Shown here piece by piece: positions 1-6,289 of a stretch of 10,281 nucleotides of DNA. The number at the start of each line of letters is the position of its first letter. Positions within the stretch are counted from its first letter, which is position 1. Both the position numbers and the translations under genes were made by a program. Location of the stretch: contig JBCCRH010000210.1 in the NCBI GenBank assembly GCA_039208045.1, positions 1 through 10,281 of the forward strand, read 5' to 3'. The stretch comes from JBCCRH01 sp039208045. Lineage in GTDB: Bacteria > Bacteroidota > Bacteroidia > Chitinophagales > Saprospiraceae. Under the pieces are notes generated by a model. The model was given only the letters and a program-made list of their open reading frames with translations. It had not been told where the DNA came from and made no database searches.

Positions 1-1424
1 ATACAGTGACCCTCACCGCTACCGATGCTAGCAACAACGCAGCAAGCTGTACGGCAACCATTACCGTACTTGATGAGGTAGCTCCAACGGCAAACTGCCA
101 AGATCATACGATTTACCTCAATGGCAATGGGGAGGCCACCCTTACCGTTGAAGCAATTAATGCAGACTCTTACGACGCCTGTGGCATCTCTACTATGAGT
201 CTTAGCCAAACTGCTTTTGATTGCTCACAACTAGGAATGCACCTCGTAACACTTACCCTAACCGATACCAACGGCAACAGCAGCTCCTGCAACGCCACGA
301 TCACAGTCGAAGACAATACTGCTCCCATTCCAGCATGCACCGACCACACCATCGTATTCAACGGCGAAGACCAACTCAGCGTCTCCATCACACAGCTATA
401 CGACGCAACCAACTCCACCGACAACTGCAGCACCATCCACCTCATCGCCCCTACCCAGGATCAGGTAATAGCCTGCAACCAACTAGGCAGCACCATTCCG
501 GTAACGGTAAGCGTCAACGATGGCAATGGCAACGACGCCCACTGCATCGCCAACATTTACGTAAGTGGACTCCCCTGCAACTGGACCAATACCTACGGAC
601 TAGACTGCAACGGCAGCAACGACGCTAATTTCGATAGCAATAGCGAAGTATTTACCCTAAACAGCGACAACTGCGTCCCTGGCTACCCCTACACCTCCGA
701 CGTAATCAGCATGGCCTACACCGAGCTATGCGGCGATGGATATATCAAAGCATATGTGGATAATATCGACGGTAACGGCTTTGCGGGAGTCATGCTACGA
801 AACAGCCTTGATCCAGGAGCCTTGGGCGTCTCCCTCAGCACCAATACCGTCAACAAAGTGCGCAAAAGCGTACGAGTAGTAGATGGCTACCCCGCTTGGC
901 CCCAAGACATCACCTCCTACGATAAATTCTGGCTGATGATCGAACGCACCGGCACCACTATCCGAGCTTACGCCTCCGCAGATGATGTCTTTTACACCCC
1001 CTACATCTATCAAACCATCCTACTGGACGATTGCCTCGTAGCTGGCCTTTTCGTCTACAATGAAAAAGCAGGCAGCATCACCACCGCCGAATTCTCCAAT
1101 GTAGAGGTCGCAGACTCCAGTGGTAACCCATCACCCGAAACCCAAAACCCCCAATCCGTCACCCAAAACCCAAAACCCAAAACGCTAAAGTTATTCCCCA
1201 ATCCATCAACCGATTTAGTCACCCTACTGTATCCCAGCACCACCGACGCCCAGCCGCAACTGACTGTGTTCAACCACCTCGGTCAAGCTATTTTGCGCAA
1301 GCAACTAGACCACAGTGGCCAGCTACAGCTCGATGTTTCCCGATGGGCGGCAGGTGCGTATGTGGTGCGGGTGCAGATGGGGGAACGGGTAGTGACGGAG
1401 CGATTGGTCGTGCAGCAAAGGTAG
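1..1424 (+). CDS. Secreted HYR-like repeat protein with T9SS sorting domain (3' part only)
   Basis: The gene is open at the left edge (first full codon at base 3) and ends at TAG 1422-1424, so only about the last 473 residues are visible and the true start is outside. In order it shows the end of one HYR-like repeat, two full repeats (about 88-570) with four cysteines each, a domain at about 575-1110 resembling DUF1349/concanavalin-like β-sandwiches (motif GFAGVMLRNSLDPGA, later FWLMIERTGTTIRAYAS), a low-complexity linker (1125-1184), and a C-terminal T9SS sorting domain (LFPNPSTD onward). In T9SS bacteria such proteins cross the outer membrane and are anchored or released. The repeats and β-sandwich suggest adhesion or carbohydrate binding, but no catalytic domain is visible here, so an enzyme could lie upstream. 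The protein resembles the gene at 6290 in its repeats. Family assignment is by eye. Confidence 0.9.
   Translation, partial: TVTLTATDASNNAASCTATITVLDEVAPTANCQDHTIYLNGNGEATLTVEAINADSYDACGISTMSLSQTAFDCSQLGMHLVTLTLTDTNGNSSSCNATITVEDNTAPIPACTDHTIVFNGEDQLSVSITQLYDATNSTDNCSTIHLIAPTQDQVIACNQLGSTIPVTVSVNDGNGNDAHCIANIYVSGLPCNWTNTYGLDCNGSNDANFDSNSEVFTLNSDNCVPGYPYTSDVISMAYTELCGDGYIKAYVDNIDGNGFAGVMLRNSLDPGALGVSLSTNTVNKVRKSVRVVDGYPAWPQDITSYDKFWLMIERTGTTIRAYASADDVFYTPYIYQTILLDDCLVAGLFVYNEKAGSITTAEFSNVEVADSSGNPSPETQNPQSVTQNPKPKTLKLFPNPSTDLVTLLYPSTTDAQPQLTVFNHLGQAILRKQLDHSGQLQLDVSRWAAGAYVVRVQMGERVVTERLVVQQR
3..570 (+). repeat. HYR-like four-cysteine repeats in the left gene
   Basis: A partial repeat (3-85) is followed by two complete copies (about 88-325 and 325-570), each near 80 residues. 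Each full copy follows the pattern: Cys at the start followed two residues later by the first strand (CQDHTIYL, CTDHTIVF), a second Cys in DACG/DNCS, a third in FDC/IAC, and a fourth in SSCNATITV/AHCIANIYV. Copies are joined by a V-x-D-x-x-A-P-type linker. The same pattern is repeated in the gene starting at 6290. Four regularly spaced cysteines in an exported protein suggest two disulfides per repeat (inference). Confidence 0.8.
1125..1184 (+). repeat. Short C-rich linker repeat before the sorting domain
   Basis: About 60 bases made of CCCAAAACCC-, CCAATCC- and GTCACCC-like words, encoding a Pro/Asn/Gln/Thr/Lys-rich linker between the β-sandwich domain and the T9SS sorting domain. The same words make up the much longer repeat at 5045-5293 in the sensor kinase gene, for example CGTCACCCAAAACCC in both places. 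The linker is in frame and appears tolerated as a flexible spacer. Confidence 0.7.
1185..1421 (+). other. T9SS type A sorting domain (C-terminal, coding)
   Basis: The last ~79 residues of the left gene have the typical three blocks: LFPNPSTD at the start, a middle β-strand block LTVFNHLGQAIL, and the end block LDVSRWAAGAYVVRV followed by a basic and hydrophobic tail (RLVVQQR). This matches the Por secretion / type A sorting family, which directs proteins through the type IX secretion system of Bacteroidota. It is the strongest taxonomic clue in the window. Confidence 0.92.
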
Positions 1425-1455
1425 TTGTATATAGAAATATCAATCATTTTATTTT

Positions 1456-1500
1456 AAGCTGTCTTTTATTCGCCTCAGGCGGTGAGGACAGCTTTTTTTA
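1456..1500 (+). terminator. Intrinsic terminator of the left gene
   Basis: An outer stem AAGCTGTC (1456-1463) pairs perfectly with GACAGCTT (1487-1494). Inside it CCTCA (1473-1477) can pair with TGAGG (1483-1487), or CGCC with GGCG (1471-1481). A run of seven T follows (1493-1499). It lies 32 bases after the stop codon, as expected for a Rho-independent terminator, and separates the left gene from the regulator. Confidence 0.85.
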
Positions 1501-1533
1501 TGCCCCACTGACACGGAAAAATGCAGCCTTCCC

Positions 1534-1541
1534 TATTTTTG
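1534..1541 (+). promoter_or_regulatory. Possible Bacteroidota -7 box (TATTTTTG)
   Basis: This octamer fits the TAnnTTTG -7 consensus known for the primary sigma factor of Bacteroidota. It lies about 190 bases before the regulator start and just outside the left arm of the palindrome. I see no convincing TTG -33 element at the right distance (the stretch 1505-1515 has none), so the match could be chance. Confidence 0.2.
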
Positions 1542-1545
1542 CAAC

Positions 1546-1706
1546 AGATTTGTTCCGCCAGTCATGAATGAGCGAAAGCGTAGCAAATTTTGTTCTGAAC
1601 AAGGCGAAAAATGCAGACAATGCCTTAGCATTGGCGAGGCTTTTCAACGCAGTGCAGAGCAAAATTTTGCCGCTTGCAGCCATTTGATGACTGGCGAAAC
1701 AAATCT
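1546..1706. repeat. Long imperfect palindrome (~160 bp), candidate dispersed or MITE-like element
   Basis: The left end 1546-1570 (AGATTTGTTCCGCCAGTCAT...) and the reverse complement of 1681-1706 (AGATTTGTTTCGCCAGTCAT...) match at 19 of the first 20 bases. The symmetry continues inward: GCAAATTTTGTTCTG (1583-1597) faces a reverse-complement copy of 1655-1670 (GCAAAATTTTGCTCTG). The centre is a small hairpin, AATGC (1619-1623) with GCATT (1628-1632). The whole transcript could fold into one long, interrupted hairpin. No transposase and no clear target-site duplication are visible. The right end lies 24 bases before the regulator start codon, so the element makes up most of the regulator's 5' region. 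It fills most of the 306-base gap, with the terminator. Confidence 0.8.
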
Positions 1707-1730
1707 ATTAGTTTTTGATTTTTCAGGGAC

Positions 1731-4700
1731 ATGAGCATTACGAACTATTACAAGGCATTACTCCTTCCGTTCATGCTGTTACTTTCGTTGAGCAAGGTAA
1801 TGGGGCAGTTCCCTAGTATTGAACGGGTAAGGCTGAATCCCCTCCAAGGCAACAACGACCTTACTACCTTTTGCTACAATGAGCTACGACAGGATACGCT
1901 GGGCCGGCTTTGGATGAAGACTTGTGGGGTAGCGCAGCAACTGTATGCAATACGGGTCTTTCAGTTTGATGGCTATGAGCGCTGGCCTATTGCGATTGCC
2001 AGAGGGGCATGGCAGAACAACAACACCGTCGTGTTAGAAGGGTTTTCTACAACGGGTCAGTGGCTAGGCTATTTCTATGAAGAAAAAGCGCAGCGATCTA
2101 CACTTTTTAGTTACGAGGTACAAACGGATACTGTACGCTATACAAGCATCCCAGAAGGTAGGTGTATCGGTATTGAGGAATACCAAACCGGAAAATTCTG
2201 GGTGCTTACTTGGCATGAAGAAGACTATAAAATCTATCACTGGGATGGGCTAAGGCTTCAACTTCGCTATACCTTTCCTAGCAACTTTCCCTTAGACTAT
2301 GACTATAGAAAAAGGCAAACTGTTAGCTTTACCTATACCGATCATAGCTTTTGGCTATTGTATGGGGGTTTGCCTGTCTTGGGTTATAATACCCTTACCA
2401 ATACTACCCATGAGATTGAGCGATCCGTTTTTGCTGCACTTGCGAAGCGCCGTATCGTAAAGGAGACCCAGGCTACAAAATCTATCAATCTAATAGGTAG
2501 AGACAGTATTATTTATCTCACCAATCACAATGCCGGAACCCCTTTCTTTAAAATCAACAATCGACGCTTGGAAGAAGGCCCACAAGTATTTTTAGAGGTG
2601 CCTGACGGCAGCCAAGCTGAGTATCTTTGGAAAGATGAACAAGGCCATCTTCTTTTCGCGTATCGGCATAAGGATACCAAAAGCTTTGGCGCCTATTTAC
2701 TGGATACTGATAATCGCATATTCGATTATTCTCCCATGCTAAAAGACTTACCCAATATTCGTTCTATACATGGAAAAAACTTCAAACAATCAGCGTTTGT
2801 GGGTACTTCTAGCGGTGCCTTTTTTGTGCAGGCTCGCCAAAAAAGTAGCATCCAGACCTATCCTCAGCTAACTCGTCTGAGGCACATGGTTGCTCAAGAC
2901 AATCAAGAGGTGCTCCTCCGCTCAAAAAGAGATTTGTATGTCCTAAAAAGTGACACGCTTCTAAAGCTACCGCCTTCTCATTGCCTACTACAAAAGGCGG
3001 TCTCTAAAGGTAGAAAAGATATTATCAAAGGTCCGAAGGGAAAAGCATGGCTTACTACTCGGAACCGACTCATCCAACCCAATTCGTTGGAGAACGACAC
3101 GTGCACCATTTATGATCTGGATCAGGAGCTCACTACCGCTACCTTTATAAGCGAAGATACCCTTGCCATGCTAGAGTATGAAACCAATCGTTTGTTTTTA
3201 TACGATTTGGCGACGCAGCAAGAGCTTCCATTTAAAAATAACCAAACCCATATTTTCCCAAGTCGAGTCCATGAGATGTGGATTACCGATAAAAAGATAC
3301 TTTGGGCCGGTTGCAATGATGGCCTTTACAAGATCGATCTTACTTCAGGAGCAGTACGGCAGTATGGTAACACACCCGATTTTGAAGACTACCGCATACT
3401 ATCCCTACTCGAAGATCGGCAAGGGAGGCTTTGGCTGGGTACAGCAAGCCGAGGTATCCATATTTTTAATCCCGAAAGGGAGCAAGTAGAACGCATCATC
3501 AATGAACCGGGAGGATTAAGCAATAATGTAGTGGTAGGCATACTAGAAGATGAAGAAGGGGACATCTGGGCCGCCACGTACAATGGCCTCAACTTGCTAC
3601 AGCCCGACGGAACCGTGGTAGCCATTTTTGAAGAAAAAGATGGACTAACGAACAATGAATTTAACCGCTATGCCCATTGCAAAGCAAACGATGGCCGCCT
3701 TTATTTTGGAACAGTAGAAGGCTTAAACATCATTGAACCTCCCCAATTAAAGCAGGTACTAAAAGACACTGAGAGCTCCCAAATCTATACGACCAGTATT
3801 AGCTATTTTGACTCCAAGGTAGATCAAACGATACAGCTTCGAAATTTCCTTCCTTCGGAAAAAGCCCTCGTTTTACCCGCCGACAAGCGCTTTCTGAGTA
3901 TCAACGTAGGCCTTTCTAACTATGGTCAAAATACCAACAACCGATACGCCTACCGCTTGGAAGGCAAACAAAACGAATGGACGCTACTGGGCAATGAGCA
4001 CCTCATTCGACTGGCTAGCTTACCCGCAGGCAAGTACGACCTCTTAGTAAAAGGCATTGACCACAATGGCAACTGGACCTCTAATACCATTCGTATTCCA
4101 ATTTACGCCAAGGAGTTTTTCTACAAGCAGTGGTGGTTTTATGTGCTTTGCGCAATGCCTTTTTTGATCTTTGCCTTCCTGTGGATTCGCCGCTTGCGCT
4201 CCGAAAAATATCGCCTAGAGCAAGAGGTAGACAAGCGCACCCTAGAGATTAGAAAAGATAAAGAGCTGATTCAGGAACTAGCCGAAGAACTTCAGCAGCT
4301 GGACAAGATGAAGTCCCGCTTCTTCGCCAATATTTCCCATGACCTGCGCACCCCCATCACCCTCATCGCTGGCCCCGCCGAGCTATTAGCCGAAGAAGAA
4401 TACATCAAAAAGAAAAGCGTTTTCCACCAAGCCATTCTCACCATCGGCCAAAACAGCAAAAAGCTCCTCCGCCTCGTCGAAGAGTTTCTAGATTTAGCTC
4501 GACTAGAATCCAAAACCATCCGATTACACGAAGTATCCATCCCCCTTGTTGAATTCATACAAGCCATCTTCGACAGCTATGCCCTAGCCGCCCAACGCAA
4601 ACAACTACATTTCGAATTCACCCCAGCACTACCAGCGCACTTCCACCTAACCGTCGACCCCAAACGACTAGAAAAAATCATCAATAACCTCCTCAGCAAC

Positions 4701-6050
4701 GCCCTAAAATTTACCGCCCCAGGCGATAGCATTCGAATCCGCATCTCCCAAGTGCAAGAGCAAGTCATCCTCGAAGTACAAGACACCGGCCGAGGCATCC
4801 CCCCCGAAGACCTCCCCCACATCTTCAAACGCTTTTTCCAAAGTCAAAACGAAAAACTTATACAAACCAGCGGAAGCGGTATCGGCCTCTCCCTCTGCCA
4901 AGACTTCGCCCAACTCATGGGTGGCCAACTCACCGTAAACAGCACCTTCGGAGAAGGCAGCACCTTCCGCCTAAGCCTCCCCAATAAAGAAAGACAATCA
5001 TCAAAACCCTTACAACCTATTTCCAAAAATAACCCAGCAATCCATACCCCACCCTCAACCTCTAAACCCCTAAACCCTCAAACTCCTAACCCCCCAAACC
5101 CGTCACTCGTCACCCAAAACCCGTCACCCAAACCCCTAAACCCCTCAACACCTAAACCCCTCAACACTCAAACCCCCAACCCGTCACCCGTCACCCAAAA
5201 CCCTCAATCCCCAAAGTTCGTCACCCGTCACCCAAAACCCGTCACTCCCAACCCCCAAACCCCTCAACTCCTCAACCCCTCAACCCCTCAACTAATGATC
5301 GCCGAAGACAACCCCGAAGTCCAATCCTTCCTACAACTCCTACTACAAGACGACTACCACGTCCTCCCTTTTGACGATGGCCAATACGCCCTAGAATTTC
5401 TCCAAAGTCATAAAGGAAAAGACCGACCAGTAGACCTCATTCTCTCTGACATCAATATGCCACGCCTCGATGGCTACGGGCTAATCGAAGCAGTAAAGCA
5501 AGAAGAGCAATGGCAGCAAATACCGATGGTGATGCTGACGGCTCACCTGCAAGAGCGGAGCAAGCTGAAAGCGCTGCGCATGGGCGTAGATGATTATTTG
5601 ACCAAGCCTTTCTCCCCTATTGAGCTAAAAGTCCGCCTGAAAAACATTTATGATAATTATCAGAAACGGCTAGTAGCTCAAAAAGAATATTTTGCAGTTA
5701 ATCCAGATTTTGAACCGACCATTTCTGCCGACCAAAGCTGGATAGAAGAATTGGAAGAGTACGCCCTCCGAGCAGTAGATGGGCAGATAAACCTGACCAC
5801 CAGTTACCTTGCTGAAAAAATGGCATTGGGAGAACGCCAAATGGCAAGAAAAGTAAAACTGCTTACAGGACTTACCATTGGGAAATATATCCAAGAAATC
5901 AAACTGCAAAAGGCTCGCCATTTACTAGAGCAAAAGGCCTTTCCTACCGTAGCTGAAACCGGCTATGCCTGTGGCTTTAACTCCCCCAGCTATTTTGCTA
6001 AACTCTTTCATCGCCACTTTGGCAAACCGCCTACCAGTTATTACAATTAA
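1731..6050 (+). CDS. Hybrid two-component sensor kinase / response regulator with β-propeller sensor and AraC output
   Basis: At 1439 residues, this is the usual size and order of a one-protein hybrid two-component system. A signal peptide (1-25, ending KVMGQ) precedes a periplasmic sensor of propeller type; clear Reg_prop-like motifs are RQGRLWLGT, EEGDIWAATYNGLNLL and NDGRLYFGTVEGLN (about 520-690). A Y_Y_Y domain (about 720-786), a membrane segment (about 801-819) and a coiled coil come next. The kinase core has the H-box SHDLRTP (His870), N-box ending Asn990, G1 DTGRG (Asp1018) and G2 SGSGIG (about 1047). A long Pro/Asn/Thr linker (about 1106-1188) leads to a receiver with acidic ED (1192-1193), phospho-acceptor Asp1240, Thr1270 and Lys1292, then an AraC-type HTH to the end. 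All key residues are present, so it should be active: signal sensed outside, phosphorelay inside, DNA binding. The first part of the propeller is divergent. ATG 1731 is the only ATG after the in-frame stop at 1716. The ligand is unknown. Confidence 0.95.
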   Translation: MSITNYYKALLLPFMLLLSLSKVMGQFPSIERVRLNPLQGNNDLTTFCYNELRQDTLGRLWMKTCGVAQQLYAIRVFQFDGYERWPIAIARGAWQNNNTVVLEGFSTTGQWLGYFYEEKAQRSTLFSYEVQTDTVRYTSIPEGRCIGIEEYQTGKFWVLTWHEEDYKIYHWDGLRLQLRYTFPSNFPLDYDYRKRQTVSFTYTDHSFWLLYGGLPVLGYNTLTNTTHEIERSVFAALAKRRIVKETQATKSINLIGRDSIIYLTNHNAGTPFFKINNRRLEEGPQVFLEVPDGSQAEYLWKDEQGHLLFAYRHKDTKSFGAYLLDTDNRIFDYSPMLKDLPNIRSIHGKNFKQSAFVGTSSGAFFVQARQKSSIQTYPQLTRLRHMVAQDNQEVLLRSKRDLYVLKSDTLLKLPPSHCLLQKAVSKGRKDIIKGPKGKAWLTTRNRLIQPNSLENDTCTIYDLDQELTTATFISEDTLAMLEYETNRLFLYDLATQQELPFKNNQTHIFPSRVHEMWITDKKILWAGCNDGLYKIDLTSGAVRQYGNTPDFEDYRILSLLEDRQGRLWLGTASRGIHIFNPEREQVERIINEPGGLSNNVVVGILEDEEGDIWAATYNGLNLLQPDGTVVAIFEEKDGLTNNEFNRYAHCKANDGRLYFGTVEGLNIIEPPQLKQVLKDTESSQIYTTSISYFDSKVDQTIQLRNFLPSEKALVLPADKRFLSINVGLSNYGQNTNNRYAYRLEGKQNEWTLLGNEHLIRLASLPAGKYDLLVKGIDHNGNWTSNTIRIPIYAKEFFYKQWWFYVLCAMPFLIFAFLWIRRLRSEKYRLEQEVDKRTLEIRKDKELIQELAEELQQLDKMKSRFFANISHDLRTPITLIAGPAELLAEEEYIKKKSVFHQAILTIGQNSKKLLRLVEEFLDLARLESKTIRLHEVSIPLVEFIQAIFDSYALAAQRKQLHFEFTPALPAHFHLTVDPKRLEKIINNLLSNALKFTAPGDSIRIRISQVQEQVILEVQDTGRGIPPEDLPHIFKRFFQSQNEKLIQTSGSGIGLSLCQDFAQLMGGQLTVNSTFGEGSTFRLSLPNKERQSSKPLQPISKNNPAIHTPPSTSKPLNPQTPNPPNPSLVTQNPSPKPLNPSTPKPLNTQTPNPSPVTQNPQSPKFVTRHPKPVTPNPQTPQLLNPSTPQLMIAEDNPEVQSFLQLLLQDDYHVLPFDDGQYALEFLQSHKGKDRPVDLILSDINMPRLDGYGLIEAVKQEEQWQQIPMVMLTAHLQERSKLKALRMGVDDYLTKPFSPIELKVRLKNIYDNYQKRLVAQKEYFAVNPDFEPTISADQSWIEELEEYALRAVDGQINLTTSYLAEKMALGERQMARKVKLLTGLTIGKYIQEIKLQKARHLLEQKAFPTVAETGYACGFNSPSYFAKLFHRHFGKPPTSYYN
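5045..5293 (+). repeat. C-rich degenerate DNA repeat coding the kinase-receiver linker
   Basis: About 250 bases, almost free of G, built from CCCCTAAA, CCCCTCAAC, CCCAAAACCC and GTCACCC words. Exact copies exist: a 16-base unit (CCTAAACCCCTCAACA) at 5135-5150 and 5151-5166, and a 22-base unit at 5182-5203 and 5219-5240. The offsets (16 and 37) are not multiples of three, so the same DNA is read in different frames, giving PLNPST then PKPLNT. The repeat is therefore a nucleotide-level expansion that happens to stay open in the coding frame. The complementary strand carries many GGG and GGGG runs and could form G-quadruplexes. It is not a CRISPR array: units are short and degenerate and there are no spacers. 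Confidence 0.85.
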
Positions 6051-6289
6051 AATCTACCATCGTAAAAAACTGTAAAACAGATACTTACAAGCAATACGCA
6101 AAATCGTTACAGGAAATGTCAGGATTGTTATAGTCTACTTCGCCCATCTTGGCGGCAAGAATGTACTGACGATTGACCGCATGGCTATCTGCCAGCTAGT
6201 ACAATGTCAGCACATTCTCGACCGAAATGGATTGCAATGAGCAAGTCCATTTCGCGTCACGAATGATTGATAACAAAAACTTACCAAAC
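6051..6289 (+). other. Intergenic leader between regulator and glycine-rich gene
   Basis: No coding sequence is evident. There is no strong terminator after the regulator; the nearest hairpins, CTGT-AAA-ACAG (about 6069-6079) and CGCC-CATCTT-GGCG (about 6142-6155), are weak and lack a T run. I found no good TAnnTTTG box. The end of the leader holds the hairpin listed separately and an A-rich stretch (about 6272-6289), which in Bacteroidota often replaces a Shine-Dalgarno sequence. Confidence 0.5.
6223..6254 (+). promoter_or_regulatory. Hairpin upstream of the glycine-rich gene
   Basis: CGAAATGGATTGC (6223-6235) can pair with GCAAGTCCATTTCG (6241-6254) across a 5-base loop AATGA. The stem has 13 base pairs and one bulged base. 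No T run follows, so it is not a standard terminator. It ends 35 bases before the chosen start codon. It could be an operator-like inverted repeat or an mRNA leader structure. The function is not shown by the sequence. Confidence 0.55.

Noticed and set aside
1498..1683. 61-residue minus-strand reading frame in the regulator's 5' region
   Set aside because: It covers most of the long palindrome, has no recognisable domain, and is best explained as a chance frame through a repeat element.
1725..1729. AGGGA as a Shine-Dalgarno for the regulator
   Set aside because: It is only one base from the ATG, too close to work, and Bacteroidota often do not use this signal.
5045..5293. CRISPR-like array
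   Set aside because: Units are short, degenerate and contiguous, without regular spacers, and lie inside a coding gene without cas genes nearby.
6069..6155. Terminator after the regulator
   Set aside because: The hairpins have only four base pairs and no T run follows, so read-through into the next gene is possible.
6227..6289. Earlier start codons (6227, 6263) for the glycine-rich gene
   Set aside because: They would put 21 or 9 extra, partly acidic residues before the signal peptide, and 6227 lies inside the hairpin stem. ATG 6290 gives the more normal signal peptide; 6263 cannot be fully excluded.
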